Notes: generated from the sequence alone by a model not told the origin. Shown: positions 16,167-26,249, counted from the stretch's first letter. The stretch: 64,000 nt of DNA from an uncultured Clostridia bacterium (GCA_947166385.1 CAMVEB010000015.1:1-64000); one strand, 5' to 3'. Numbers and translations are program-made.

Positions 16167-17969
16167 ATGCGGTACTTTTGCAATCCTGTCAATGTGAACT
16201 ATCGGTATCAGTTCAATCTGGATCAACGCCAGGGCGGAAATATGAAAATCTGTCGTGAAGCGGCAGACCCCTCCATGATCTGCTTTCAGGGTCGCTATTA
16301 CATCTTTGCGTCCATGACCCTGGGCGTGTGGGTGTCAGATGACCTGGCGCATTGGCAAAACCATCGGCTTCCCCGGGAACTGCCGCTGTATGATTATGCC
16401 CCTGACGTGCGTGTGATGGGCGAGTGGGTATATTTCTGTGCTTCACGCCGGGATGAAAGCTGCGATCGCTGGCGCACACGGGATATTCTGAACGGGCCGT
16501 ATGAAAAAATACCGGGTAACTTTCCCTTTTGGGATCCCAATCTGTTTATCGATGACAACGGCAGGGTCTATTTCTACTGGGGCTGCTCCAACGCCACCCC
16601 GATCTGGGGCGTGGAATTGGACGCGGAAACGATGCTTCCAAAGGGAGAAAAAAAGGTTCTGATCGAGGGACGTCCTTTTGAAATCGGGTTTGAACGCTCG
16701 GGAGAAGATCACAGCCTTCAGCCTCTCGGACAGGAAGAGGCCGACGCGGAGTTGCGGGCATTCCTGGCTGCCAGAGGCATGCGAGAGGATCAGATTCCGG
16801 ATGACCGCAAGGCGATGATCCGAGGCATGTTCTCCAATGCGCCTTTCATCGAGGGCTCGTGGATGACAAAGCATGAAGACAGGTATTATCTGCAATACGC
16901 ATGCCCGGGCACGGAATATAACATCTATGCCGATGGGGTCTATGTCAGCGACGGTCCCCTGGGTCCGTTCACCCTGGCGAAAAACAATCCCTACTCCTAC
17001 CATCCCGGTGGTTTTCTGCCCGGCGCGGGCCACGGCTCCACCATGCAGGACCGGCAAGGGCAATGGTGGCATACGTCAACGATGCGCATCAGTGTAAACC
17101 ATAATTTTGAGCGCCGTGTCGGCCTGTGGCCTGCGGGTTTCGACACAGATGGGGAGCTCTTCTGCAACCAGCGTTACGGCGACTGGCCTATGGCCACGGA
17201 TGGCGATCCCTGGCGGGACCCGGCCTGGATGCTTCTCAGCGTGGGGAAACCTGTTTCCGCCTCGTCCTGCGTAAAAGGGCATGAGCCGGCAAGAGCGACC
17301 GAAGAAGACGCGCGTTCCTGGTGGCGGGCAGCAACAAACAGCCGTACAGAATGGCTGCAGGTTGATCTTGGAGCGGTATATGATGTTCATGCCATTCAGG
17401 TCAATTTCGCAGATGACGGAATCAGCGTTCCATGCCCTGTTCCGATAATGGAAGGCCAGGCTCGCCATATTGAAGAAAGGGATCTGCAAACCCAATGGCG
17501 GCTGGAGGGCAGCGCGGACGGGGCAAGCTGGTTTGTCATCGAGGACAAGTCTGACGCGCGGACCGACCTTTCCCACGATCTGGTTCTTCGGGAGGACGGC
17601 TTCAAAGCCCGGCTGATCCGCCTGACAAATATCGCCGTGCCCTATGCCCAAAGCCCCTGCTTATCCGGCCTGCGAATATTTGGCAGAGGTCATGGAGCAA
17701 AGCCGGATACTCCATCGTTTACCGCCGCGCGAACCGGCGCATTGGATATGGCTGTGGCCATCCGCAAACAGGAGAACACGCTTGGCTATAACATTCTCTT
17801 TGGTTCTGCCCCCGATAAGCTGTATCACAGCTATATGGTCTTCTCCGCCGGTGAAAAACGCATCGGCGCACTGGTAAAAGGCTGTCATTATTTTGTTCGG
17901 GTCGACGCTTTCAATGAAAGCGGGATAACGGAAGGAAGGTGCATTTCCCTTGAAAAAAACGATCTATGA
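16167..17969 (+). CDS. Glycoside hydrolase family 43 with C-terminal F5/8-type (discoidin) domain
   Basis: A 600-residue cytoplasmic enzyme. The GH43 propeller (about 15-350) shows REAADPSMICFQGRYYIFAS with the catalytic-base Asp, WDPNLFIDDNGRVYFYWG and FIEGSWMTKHEDRYYLQYA with the acid Glu. A discoidin/CBM32-like domain follows (about 370-520: ARSWWRAATNSRTEWLQVDL). The last 70 residues look like fibronectin III. The start is the ATG at 16167 after AGGAGG. Family members release arabinose, xylose or galactose from side chains. The gene overlaps the next one by 20 bp. Confidence 0.87.
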   Translation: MRYFCNPVNVNYRYQFNLDQRQGGNMKICREAADPSMICFQGRYYIFASMTLGVWVSDDLAHWQNHRLPRELPLYDYAPDVRVMGEWVYFCASRRDESCDRWRTRDILNGPYEKIPGNFPFWDPNLFIDDNGRVYFYWGCSNATPIWGVELDAETMLPKGEKKVLIEGRPFEIGFERSGEDHSLQPLGQEEADAELRAFLAARGMREDQIPDDRKAMIRGMFSNAPFIEGSWMTKHEDRYYLQYACPGTEYNIYADGVYVSDGPLGPFTLAKNNPYSYHPGGFLPGAGHGSTMQDRQGQWWHTSTMRISVNHNFERRVGLWPAGFDTDGELFCNQRYGDWPMATDGDPWRDPAWMLLSVGKPVSASSCVKGHEPARATEEDARSWWRAATNSRTEWLQVDLGAVYDVHAIQVNFADDGISVPCPVPIMEGQARHIEERDLQTQWRLEGSADGASWFVIEDKSDARTDLSHDLVLREDGFKARLIRLTNIAVPYAQSPCLSGLRIFGRGHGAKPDTPSFTAARTGALDMAVAIRKQENTLGYNILFGSAPDKLYHSYMVFSAGEKRIGALVKGCHYFVRVDAFNESGITEGRCISLEKNDL

Positions 17970-20070
17970 TCCCAAACAGGATCCGCGTTTCCAGCATCCG
18001 GTTATCGATCAGGATGAATGGAGAGAACGCTATCTGCCCGACGGCGAAACCATTCCCTTCCGGTTCATGCACGGCTATTTTGAGGGAACGGATGTGAAGT
18101 TCGCCTTCTGCTTCCCACCGGCGGAGCGTTATGAAAACCGTTTTCAGCAGTATCTGTCTCCCTTCCCCGGTCCCGATGAAGAGGTAGCCTCTCTGGGGCA
18201 TACCGGCACCGAAGACAGGATCGGCTTTGCCCTCAAATGCGGAGCATATTATGTGGAAACCAACATGGGCTCCCACTCCCAGTTCGGCGGCAACCGGGAT
18301 GACAAGCTGACCTGGCAATCCTCCGCGGCGGCGGCGGAATATTCCCGGGAAAAGGCCATGGAAATCTATGAAACGGCCCAGCGGCCCTATGGCTATGTGT
18401 ACGGCGGCAGCGGCGGCGGCTACAAATCCATGGCCTGCATCGAGAATACCTCTGCCTGGGACGGCGCCGCGCCTTTCGTGATCGGCTCTCCCGTGAGCCT
18501 GCCCAACACCATCACCATGCACGTGCAGGGACAGCGGGTGCTGCGAGATGCTTTTCCCAAAATTCTGGACGCCCTGGACGCGGGCGGCAGCGGCGACCCC
18601 TATAAAGAACTGAATCGGGACGAGGCGGATATGCTGCGGGAGCTGACAAGGATGGGCTTCCCTCCGCTGGCCTGGTATCTGGAGGCCAAGGGCGTCATCG
18701 ATCCCGGCTCCCTGCCGGTGCTGATGCCCGGTGTCAAAAGAATGGATCCCGGCTACTTTACCGATTTCTGGACCAAGCCCGGGTATGCGGGGGCTGACCC
18801 GGAAAGCTCTTCCTCCAAGGATCGCATTTACTTCAAAACCAAAGTTCATTCGGTGCATCTGGCTGATAAGGCGGAAGCCCGCAGTGCGGAAAACGGCCTG
18901 AATGGCGTGGATGACGCCTGGAAAAAGCAGCTGGCCGATGGCAATGGCGCCTATCTCGAACTGGAGGCTCTGCCCCAGGGGGATCATCTGTACCTGGAAG
19001 GTCTTTCGATGATTTTTGAAAGTGGCGAGGCTGCGGGTGCGAACCTGCTCATGGGCAAAATGATGCGTTATTCCGACCGCGACGGTGGCATCGTCACCAT
19101 CGGTTCCGCCTACGGCACCAGCGACGTGGGAGAAACACTGGGGAAAGTGCGGCCTGGGGATGAAATCCTGCTGGATAATTCCGATTATATCGCAGCCCAG
19201 AGCTATTATCGCTACCAGGTGCCGGAGGATCTGTCCTTCCATGCCTGGGATCAGTTCCGCAATGCAGACGGCACACCCAAAACGCCCCAGCGGAAGCCTT
19301 TCCCGGTGCCCTTTACCGGTGTGGGCGTGCGGCAGGATGGCGAAATTCAAGGTAAAGTCATCAACATCCAAGCGCTAATGGACGAAAGCACGTGCCCATG
19401 GTGCGCCGATTGGTGGCGAAAGAAGATCATTGAAGCCAAGGGCAGCGACGCAGATCACCGCACCTACTTTATGGAACGCTGCATGCACGGCGACGTGGCC
19501 GCCATCGGCAACTATATGGTGGTCAACTATGTGGGTGCTCTGCGGCAGGCGCTGATTGACCTGAGCAACTGGGTGGAGAAGGGTATTGAACCCCTGAATC
19601 GTACCGCCTATACCCTGGGCGAGGACGGGCAGATTCATACGGAGCCCGATGTGAGCAAACGGTACGGCATTCAGGCGATTCCCACACTGAAGGCCAACGG
19701 CGAAAAGTGTACCCATGTAAAAGCAAACGAGTGTGTGCGCTTCACGGTGGATGTTGAGGTGCCCGAAAACGCGGGCGACGTGACGGAGATCCTGTTTGCC
19801 CAGCAGGAAAAGCAGCTTGCCGCTAAGGAAACCGAAACCAACGGCGCGGCCAGACTGATGCTGGGAAAAGAAATGTGGGATGGTGCACTGACCTTTACAA
19901 AAGGAGTCCGGGGGCAGGTACACACCGCGCACGCGGAAACCGTCTGTTCTTTTGATAAGCCCGGCACATACTTTGCCACCGTACGCATCGCTACCCAGCG
20001 CAATGGCGATGCCGCAGATCCATTTACCCAGGTGCTGAACCTGGATCGGGCGCGAATCATCGTAGAATAA
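17950..20070 (+). CDS. Large alpha/beta-hydrolase-like protein, possible esterase (unassigned family)
   Basis: A 706-residue protein starting at TTG (17950) with a GGAAGGAAGG site, inside the end of the GH43 gene. Residues 148-160 read YVYGGSGGGYKSM, a GxSxG-type nucleophile elbow at Ser154, following KCGAYYVETNMGSHSQ. This suggests an alpha/beta-hydrolase core like tannase/feruloyl-esterase-type proteins. A second alpha-helical part contains HGDVAAIGNYMVVNYVGALR. The last 110 residues form a beta-sandwich. No signal peptide. I cannot place the catalytic Asp and His with certainty. Context (glycosidases of plant glycosides) suggests removal of an acyl or aromatic ester, but the function is not proven. 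Confidence 0.7.
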   Translation: MKKTIYDPKQDPRFQHPVIDQDEWRERYLPDGETIPFRFMHGYFEGTDVKFAFCFPPAERYENRFQQYLSPFPGPDEEVASLGHTGTEDRIGFALKCGAYYVETNMGSHSQFGGNRDDKLTWQSSAAAAEYSREKAMEIYETAQRPYGYVYGGSGGGYKSMACIENTSAWDGAAPFVIGSPVSLPNTITMHVQGQRVLRDAFPKILDALDAGGSGDPYKELNRDEADMLRELTRMGFPPLAWYLEAKGVIDPGSLPVLMPGVKRMDPGYFTDFWTKPGYAGADPESSSSKDRIYFKTKVHSVHLADKAEARSAENGLNGVDDAWKKQLADGNGAYLELEALPQGDHLYLEGLSMIFESGEAAGANLLMGKMMRYSDRDGGIVTIGSAYGTSDVGETLGKVRPGDEILLDNSDYIAAQSYYRYQVPEDLSFHAWDQFRNADGTPKTPQRKPFPVPFTGVGVRQDGEIQGKVINIQALMDESTCPWCADWWRKKIIEAKGSDADHRTYFMERCMHGDVAAIGNYMVVNYVGALRQALIDLSNWVEKGIEPLNRTAYTLGEDGQIHTEPDVSKRYGIQAIPTLKANGEKCTHVKANECVRFTVDVEVPENAGDVTEILFAQQEKQLAAKETETNGAARLMLGKEMWDGALTFTKGVRGQVHTAHAETVCSFDKPGTYFATVRIATQRNGDAADPFTQVLNLDRARIIVE

Positions 20071-20078
20071 GGATTTTG

Positions 20079-20109
20079 TGAAAGGCTGGTTTTTCCAGTC
20101 TTTCATTTT
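20079..20109 (+). terminator. Intra-operon hairpin after the large hydrolase gene
   Basis: TGAAAGGCTGG and CCAGTCTTTCA pair (one bulge) around a TTTTT loop and are followed by TTTTC. The next gene starts 16 bp later, so this is probably a partial terminator or mRNA-stabilising end that lowers GH78 expression. Confidence 0.6.
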
Positions 20110-20124
20110 CAAAGAGGTAACAGA

Positions 20125-22374
20125 ATGTGGGAATCTGCGCAATGGATCAGGATTCCGCCGGACGAGCTGAAACAGAAGCAAATCTATCACGGTGATCTGG
20201 GCGGACGCTTTGCTTACTTCCGCTGCGAGCAGGCGCTGCAGGAGAAAGCCCATCTGACGGTCTGCCTCACGGCGGTATCCCGTTATCGGCTGTGGGTCAA
20301 TGAACAGCCCGTGCTGTCAGGCCCCTGCAAAGGCGATCTGAATCGGCAGTATTATGAAACGGTGGAGCTGACACCCTATCTGCGGGCGGGGAAAAACGTG
20401 TTTGCCGTACAGGTGCTCTTTAACGATCCCGATGTCGCCCGGGATCAAACCGATGAAAGGGCGGCCATCTACGGCGTAGTTGGCGCTGGCAATTGCCATT
20501 CGCTGGCAATGGAGGGAAGCATATTCGATGGCGATGGGGAAATTATTGGTTCTGTTACCACAGGCCAGGCTGACTGGCGGGTGTGGCTGGACAGCAGCTT
20601 TTATCTGAAGTCCACGCAATGTTCCGTCTTTCTTGGCGCAGTGGAGGAAAACATCGATTTTCGGCTGACACCCAGCGACTGGAAAACCGTCGATTTTGAC
20701 GCATCGGCCTGGCGGCCCGCGATGCCCTATGGACCAGTGACATTCTCAGCTACCTTCCAGAGCCTGGGACTGATCCCCCGGGTGCACGTGATCCCCCGGG
20801 AAATCCCGCTGCTGGAGGAAAGGGAAACGGACTTTACGCGGATCATTTGCAGGGAAAACGATATTGTGCTGGATGCCGGAGCCCATGTGAATGGTTATCC
20901 GCGGTTCCTGTTTGACGGCGAAGCAGGAACAGAAATCACGATCACCTATTTGGAACGTTTCGGGGACGGCATGGATGGGCAGCCCATCGATGATCTGAAC
21001 GGCAGTGTTTCGGGCCGGGCCGATCATATCGTGCTGAACGGCAGCCCCCTACGCTATGAGCCCTTCTGGGTGCGTACCTTCCGTTATATCGTGATCCAGG
21101 GTGGACAGTTGTCGGAGCCGCCGACCTATCGAAAAACAGGGTATCCTTTGGCAGTTGAATCTTCGATCGCATCATCCGCTTCTTGGGTCAATTCACTTTG
21201 GAATATCAGCCTGCGCACGCTGCGAAACTGCATGCTGGAAACCTACATGGACTGCCCGTACTATGAACAATTGCAATTCATCATGGATACGCGGCTGCAA
21301 ATGCTTTTCACCTATGCTGTGAGCAGCGATACGCGTCTGGCAAAGAAAGCGCTGCTGGACTTCCACTGTGGAATGTTGCCGAACGGATTGCTGCCGGGGA
21401 AGACGCCGACAGCTTATCTGCAAGTAATTTCGACGTTCTCCCTTCATTATGCGTTTGCTCTTTGGGAGTATGTGGAGCATACGGGTGATCTGGTTCTAGC
21501 CCGTAAATACCGCTCCGATGTCGACCGAATTCTGGATTGCTTCGATAGCAAGCGGGACAAATCTGGGCTGGTGGGAGCCATTGAACCCTGGGCTTTCATA
21601 GACTGGCAGGAAGACAGGAAAGAAACTGGCGGCGTGCCTCCGGCTTACTTTGAAGGTCCCAGCACCATCATCAATCTGATGTATGCGTATGCCCTGGAAT
21701 GTGGTGCAAAACTATATGAAGCAACGAGGCGCCCCGGTACAGCAAATGAGTACCGGCAGCGGCGGGCAGATATTCTTCAAAGGGTCAAGGACACATGCTT
21801 TGATCCAGATCAAGGCATGGTACGGGAAGGCCCGGAATGTCCTCAGTTCACCCGCCATGCACAGGCCTGGGCTGTGATCAATGGGATGCTGAACGAAAGG
21901 GAAAGTATCCGTGCGCTGAAATCCGCAATAAGCTGTCCTCCCTGCTCCTTTGCCACTTCCTACGAATGGTTTCGCGCGCTTGAAAAAGCAGGTATGGAGG
22001 AACAGCTACGCTGGGATTTGGAGGCCTGGATCAGCCTGAGAGACCGCGGCAGCACCACCTGCCCGGAAGAGCCGCACCATCCCCGCAGCGAGTGCCACGC
22101 CTGGAGCGCGCTTCCGCTGTATACGTTCATACACACGCTGGCCGGGATCCGGCAGGAAAACGGTGTCATCGTAATCCAGCCGCATTTGCTGGGTTTTCCA
22201 GACCTTTCCGGTTCGGCTGCAACGCCTCTGGGAAATGTCCAATTTGTGTACAGGCGGACGGATGACGGCACATGGCAGTATCGGATCAGACTGCCTGAAA
22301 ATGTGCATGGCTTGCTGATCATGCCATCAGATAAGCGGATTCCCTTTTCAGGAGAGCTCCGGTATGCGGAATAA
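20125..22374 (+). CDS. GH78-like alpha-L-rhamnosidase
   Basis: A 749-residue multi-domain protein. N-terminal beta-sandwich domains (about 1-330) contain YRLWVNEQPVLSGPCKGDLN, the jelly-roll typical of bacterial rhamnosidases. The (alpha/alpha)6 barrel begins near residue 350: CMLETYMDCPYYEQLQFIMD, the counterpart of the family motif with general-acid residues, followed by EPWAFIDWQED. The C-terminal beta domain has NGVIVIQPHLLGFPD. No signal peptide, so it acts on imported oligosaccharides or glycosides. It is more divergent from the family consensus than the second GH78 protein in the window, so specificity is uncertain. Last gene of its operon; start after AGAGGT. Confidence 0.8.
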   Translation: MWESAQWIRIPPDELKQKQIYHGDLGGRFAYFRCEQALQEKAHLTVCLTAVSRYRLWVNEQPVLSGPCKGDLNRQYYETVELTPYLRAGKNVFAVQVLFNDPDVARDQTDERAAIYGVVGAGNCHSLAMEGSIFDGDGEIIGSVTTGQADWRVWLDSSFYLKSTQCSVFLGAVEENIDFRLTPSDWKTVDFDASAWRPAMPYGPVTFSATFQSLGLIPRVHVIPREIPLLEERETDFTRIICRENDIVLDAGAHVNGYPRFLFDGEAGTEITITYLERFGDGMDGQPIDDLNGSVSGRADHIVLNGSPLRYEPFWVRTFRYIVIQGGQLSEPPTYRKTGYPLAVESSIASSASWVNSLWNISLRTLRNCMLETYMDCPYYEQLQFIMDTRLQMLFTYAVSSDTRLAKKALLDFHCGMLPNGLLPGKTPTAYLQVISTFSLHYAFALWEYVEHTGDLVLARKYRSDVDRILDCFDSKRDKSGLVGAIEPWAFIDWQEDRKETGGVPPAYFEGPSTIINLMYAYALECGAKLYEATRRPGTANEYRQRRADILQRVKDTCFDPDQGMVREGPECPQFTRHAQAWAVINGMLNERESIRALKSAISCPPCSFATSYEWFRALEKAGMEEQLRWDLEAWISLRDRGSTTCPEEPHHPRSECHAWSALPLYTFIHTLAGIRQENGVIVIQPHLLGFPDLSGSAATPLGNVQFVYRRTDDGTWQYRIRLPENVHGLLIMPSDKRIPFSGELRYAE

Positions 22375-22389
22375 ATTCAGAAAGCCGAC

Positions 22390-22454
22390 GTGTCGGAAAT
22401 GCCGTATTTTTTGTCGGAAATCATAAAGCGCTTATTTCTGTGATTCGCTATCAT
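22390..22454 (+). promoter_or_regulatory. YesN-type operator and -10 box driving the ABC importer operon
   Basis: GTGTCGG (22390-22396) and GTCGGAAATC (22413-22422) have cores 21 bp apart. The -10 box TATCAT is at 22449-22454, 27 bp on; the -35 position reads AAGCGC. Identical geometry to the other three sites. Confidence 0.8.
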
Positions 22455-22513
22455 GGATAGCATCAAGGGAGATATCCCTCCGTTCAGTCCATTCGAGAAA
22501 GGAGATCAAACCC

Positions 22514-24298
22514 ATGTCCATTCGCACAAAGTGGATTGCCTTGATGGTCGCTGTAGTGGTCATGCTGGTCGGCATGCAGGTCTATTACAGCAACATCGGC
22601 GGCACCACCGGCCAGAGTGCATCTCCGGAAACCACTTTTGACTGGTGGATCTATTCCGGCACCTCCTCGGAGTATTATGGCAATTACGCCGAGAACCCTG
22701 CGGTTCAGTACACGCTTCGTCGTGGCTGGGGCCCGGAAGAAAAGGGGATCGCCCTCAATTTCCTGCAGCCCCCGCCTGGCTCCGAAAATGACAACTACAC
22801 CACCATGATCGCCTCCGGCGACCTGCCGGATTTGATCGACGCGGTTATCTGCGATCCGCCCCGCATCATGGTGGAAAAAGGATACGGCATAGAGATCACC
22901 GATTATGTGCTGGCCAACATGCCCAATTATGTGGCGCTGGTGCATTCCAATCCGGTCTATTTCAATAATGCCGTCAGCGTGGATGCCAATGGAAACGAAC
23001 ATTATTACGGCCTGACCAATCTGCAGGACGATTATGACGCGGTGTTCCAGGGCTACATGTACCGCCGGGATTGGATCGTGAAATATGGAACCAACCCGAC
23101 CACCGGCGCTGCTTTCACCGGCGGCTATACTGATCCCGCTGACGCGGACAGCTGGGTGGACGATGTGGTGTTCCCCTCGGGCGGAACCGATCCCAAATAC
23201 ATCTCCGACTGGGAATGGATGTTTGAGATCTTTACCCGCGCGCAGGCCGATCTTGGAATCAAGGATAAATACTGCATGAGCCTGTATTATCCCGGTTTCA
23301 CCTGGTCTGGCGGCCTCCTTTCCTGCTTCGGCGGAGGCGTCAACGTGTGGTATCAGGATGCCGATAACAAGGTGCACTTCGGCGGCAACGAGGAGCCCTT
23401 CAAAACCTACTTGCAATGCATGCACGCTTGGTATGAAAAGGGCTGGCTGGATCACGACTTCAATCAACGCACCTCCGATTCTTTCTTCCAGATCGACTCC
23501 ACCTCCGTGCGCCAGGGCATGATCGGTATGTGGAACGGCCAGCAGAGCGAACTGGGCGGCCGGCTGGATATGCATGATGGCGGATACACCGAGGGCATCT
23601 TTGTGGCCGGCGCAGCCTATCCCATCAACGATATGTATGGCCCGGAAAGCTGCCGGAACGTGCCGCCGAACTGTGTGATGGGCGGCGAGCTGACCGGCGG
23701 CGGCGTGATCATTACGCCTACTGCCAAGGATAAGGACCTGGCCGCCCTGTGCAGTTACCTGGATTACTTCTATTCCGAAGAAGGCGCGCTGATCCGCACC
23801 CTGGGCCTCAGCGCTGAACAGGTGGCGGACTTTTCCGAAAACACCTTCTATGCCAGCAATGGCCTGAGCGATGGCGCTTATTTCATCAACAGTGAAGGCA
23901 AGTACGAAAAGAGCAATGTGCTGGTGACAGACAGCGGTCAATTGAACACCGCAGTAGGATTCAACAAAGCGCCCGGTCTGCTGTTGGTAAAAAACGTGGA
24001 TCTTGGTTATGCCGATACCTATCAGGCTTCTCTGGATCGATGGCTGCTGTATCCCAACACCGGTTTCTTCCAGGGCACCCGCACCACCAACGAGATGACG
24101 CAGGCAGACAGCAAAACATGTGATGACATCCGCGCCAAGGTGCTGGAATACATGACCAAGAACTGTGCCAACTTCATCACCGGTCAGAGCAATTTCGACA
24201 AGGATTGGGACAAGTGGTGCACGGTACTGAAAAAGTATAAGATCGACAGCATCACAGAGATTTATCAGTACTATGTGGACAATTATCCCTTCCGATAA
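22514..24298 (+). CDS. Extracellular solute-binding protein of an LplA-type sugar ABC importer
   Basis: A 594-residue family-1 solute-binding protein of the long LplA type. An N-terminal hydrophobic segment (about 6-22: KWIALMVAVVVMLVGMQVYY) anchors or exports it. There is no lipobox cysteine, so it may stay as an uncleaved membrane anchor. The mature part has the two-lobe signature including WYEKGWLDHDFNQRTSDSF. It would capture oligosaccharides outside the cell and deliver them to the two permeases immediately downstream. No ATPase gene is nearby; such systems borrow a shared MsmX-type ATPase. The start follows AAAGGAG; it is first in the operon behind a YesN-type site. Confidence 0.9.
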   Translation: MSIRTKWIALMVAVVVMLVGMQVYYSNIGGTTGQSASPETTFDWWIYSGTSSEYYGNYAENPAVQYTLRRGWGPEEKGIALNFLQPPPGSENDNYTTMIASGDLPDLIDAVICDPPRIMVEKGYGIEITDYVLANMPNYVALVHSNPVYFNNAVSVDANGNEHYYGLTNLQDDYDAVFQGYMYRRDWIVKYGTNPTTGAAFTGGYTDPADADSWVDDVVFPSGGTDPKYISDWEWMFEIFTRAQADLGIKDKYCMSLYYPGFTWSGGLLSCFGGGVNVWYQDADNKVHFGGNEEPFKTYLQCMHAWYEKGWLDHDFNQRTSDSFFQIDSTSVRQGMIGMWNGQQSELGGRLDMHDGGYTEGIFVAGAAYPINDMYGPESCRNVPPNCVMGGELTGGGVIITPTAKDKDLAALCSYLDYFYSEEGALIRTLGLSAEQVADFSENTFYASNGLSDGAYFINSEGKYEKSNVLVTDSGQLNTAVGFNKAPGLLLVKNVDLGYADTYQASLDRWLLYPNTGFFQGTRTTNEMTQADSKTCDDIRAKVLEYMTKNCANFITGQSNFDKDWDKWCTVLKKYKIDSITEIYQYYVDNYPFR

Positions 24299-24317
24299 GC
24301 GACAGGAGGTGTGAAAC

Positions 24318-25274
24318 ATGGCAAAGCGTAAAAATTTCGATCTGGCTGCCTCCACACGCCGAAGCTGGAAGGCGGAGCTCAAGCGCGACTGGGTGGTCTA
24401 CCTGCTGTTTGTGCCGATCATCGTGTATGAGATCGTTCTGCACTATCTGCCGATGTTCGGCATCGTGATGGCCTTTGAAGATTACAACGTCGCGGACGGC
24501 TACTTCCACAGCCCGTGGGTGGGCCTGAAGCACTTCATTGATCTGTTCAGCGGCGAAGACTTCCTGCAGGCCATCCGCAACACCGTGGTCATCGGCGTGC
24601 TGCGCGCCACCATCGGCTTTGTGGCCCCCATCATCTTCGCGCTGATGCTGAGCCTGATCAATTCAAAGAAATTCAAGCGGACCGCGCAGACCATGTCCTA
24701 CATGCCCAACTTCGTGGCTGCGGTCATCGTCTGCTCCCTGTTCACCCAGTTCCTGGCCAAGGACGGTCCCCTGACGCTGTTCCTGACCAATGTGTTCGGG
24801 GCGGAAAACCAGAACTGGTTTGCCAACGACAAGGCCCCCGTGTTCTGGATCATTTACGTCCTGATGGGCATCTGGCAGGGCATTGGCTGGGGATCCATCA
24901 TGTATGTGGCGGCGATCTCCCAGGTCAGCGGTGATTTGCACGAAGCAGCAGCCCTGGACGGCGCCACCCGCATGCAGCGGCTGTTCAAGATCACCCTTCC
25001 TTCTATCCTGCCCATGATCCTGATGATGTTCGTGATCAACGTGGGAACCGCCCTGGCCGCAGGCTACGACAACATCCTGCTTCTGTACATGCCCAGCACC
25101 TACAAGGTGGCAGACACGGTGTACACCTACACCTATCGTCAGGCCTTCGGCGGCGGCAACAGCAATTACTCGCTTTCCGCGGCTTCCGGCTTGTTCCAGT
25201 CACTTGTTTCCACAATCCTTCTGGTGGGTTCCAACGCCCTGTCGCGTAAAGCCGCCGGAAGCAGCTTGTTCTGA
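24318..25274 (+). CDS. LplB-type ABC sugar permease
   Basis: A 318-residue inner-membrane permease with six hydrophobic segments. The binding-protein-dependent transport motif EAAALDGATRMQRLFKITLP (EAA loop) is near residues 210-230 and docks to the cytoplasmic ATPase. The first segment VYLLFVPIIVYEIVLHYLP is typical of LplB. It lies 19 bp after the binding-protein gene with an AGGAGGTG site. Works as a heterodimer with the next gene. Confidence 0.93.
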   Translation: MAKRKNFDLAASTRRSWKAELKRDWVVYLLFVPIIVYEIVLHYLPMFGIVMAFEDYNVADGYFHSPWVGLKHFIDLFSGEDFLQAIRNTVVIGVLRATIGFVAPIIFALMLSLINSKKFKRTAQTMSYMPNFVAAVIVCSLFTQFLAKDGPLTLFLTNVFGAENQNWFANDKAPVFWIIYVLMGIWQGIGWGSIMYVAAISQVSGDLHEAAALDGATRMQRLFKITLPSILPMILMMFVINVGTALAAGYDNILLLYMPSTYKVADTVYTYTYRQAFGGGNSNYSLSAASGLFQSLVSTILLVGSNALSRKAAGSSLF

Positions 25275-25288
25275 GAGGAGGGATCACC

Positions 25289-26200
25289 ATGGCAAAAAAG
25301 CAAAGGAAAAAGGAAGAATGGGAAAACAACATGGTGGAAACCAAATCCATCGTGGACAGAATTGTGGACGTGATCGTGTATCTTTGCGTAGCGCTGGTAG
25401 CGCTGTGCAGCGTGCTTCCCATGTGGCATGTACTCATGTCCTCCTTCTCGGATGGTAAATCCCTGCTGGCCCATGTGGGCCTGGTTCTATGGCCTGTGGG
25501 TGGCTTCACGCTGGACGGTTACTCCCTGATCTTCCAGAACGCCAGTATCGTGGGAGGCTATATCAACACCATCATCTATACGATCAGCTTCACAGTGATC
25601 GGTTTCCTGCTGTCCGCAGTCACGGGCTATGCCCTGAGCCGGGACACGAAGCTGAAAAAGCCCGTCACCATGGCGCTGATGGTGACCATGCTCTTTGGCG
25701 GCGGCATGGTGCCCACCTACATGATCATCCGGGCCCTGGGCTGGGTGGGTACGCCCTGGGCGCTGGTCATCCCCGGCTGCACCAACAGCATGTACTGCAT
25801 CATGATGATGAACGCTTTCAACTCCATCCCCAAGGAAATGTATGAGGCCAGCCACATCGACGGTGCGGGGCATCTTTCCACCTTGTTTGAAATCACACTG
25901 CCCCAGGCCATGAACATGGGCAGCGTGATCATCCTGAACCTGGCGGTCGGCCAGTGGAACTCCTGGCTGCAGGCTTCCATCTATGTGCCCAACAAAAAGG
26001 CTTTGTGGCCCCTGCAGCTGGTGATCCGCCAGATCACCTCCGAGAACGCCGACTTCCTGAATTCATCCAACCCCAACTACGCCCGTTATCTGATCCAGTT
26101 CGCGGTGATCATCGCGGCCATCGCGCCTATCATTATCGCTTTCCCCTTCTTCCAGGACAAAATGGAGAAGGGCGTTATTCAGGGCGGCGTCAAAGGTTAA
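25289..26200 (+). CDS. LplC/YtcP-type ABC sugar permease
   Basis: A 303-residue six-segment permease, partner of the upstream LplB-like protein. The EAA loop reads EMYEASHIDGAGHLSTLFEITLP near residues 188-210. The C-terminus (KMEKGVIQGGVKG) is characteristic of the LplC/YtcP branch. It starts 14 bp after the previous stop with a GAGAGGAGG site and ends 16 bp before a strong terminator. Confidence 0.93.
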   Translation: MAKKQRKKEEWENNMVETKSIVDRIVDVIVYLCVALVALCSVLPMWHVLMSSFSDGKSLLAHVGLVLWPVGGFTLDGYSLIFQNASIVGGYINTIIYTISFTVIGFLLSAVTGYALSRDTKLKKPVTMALMVTMLFGGGMVPTYMIIRALGWVGTPWALVIPGCTNSMYCIMMMNAFNSIPKEMYEASHIDGAGHLSTLFEITLPQAMNMGSVIILNLAVGQWNSWLQASIYVPNKKALWPLQLVIRQITSENADFLNSSNPNYARYLIQFAVIIAAIAPIIIAFPFFQDKMEKGVIQGGVKG

Positions 26201-26216
26201 TCAAAGGTTGCATTCC

Positions 26217-26247
26217 AACGGCTTGCGCATGGCGCAGGCCGTTTTTA
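26217..26247 (+). terminator. Rho-independent terminator of the ABC importer operon
   Basis: AACGGC-t-TGCGC pairs with GCGCA-g-GCCGTT around an ATG loop, followed by TTTTT (26217-26247). It separates the importer operon from the independent promoter of the sensor kinase gene. Confidence 0.9.
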
Positions 26248-26249
26248 AC

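Noticed and set aside
17911-19371. 486-codon minus-strand frame across the large hydrolase gene
   Set aside because: Antisense shadow with histidine/glycine-rich product and no start signal.
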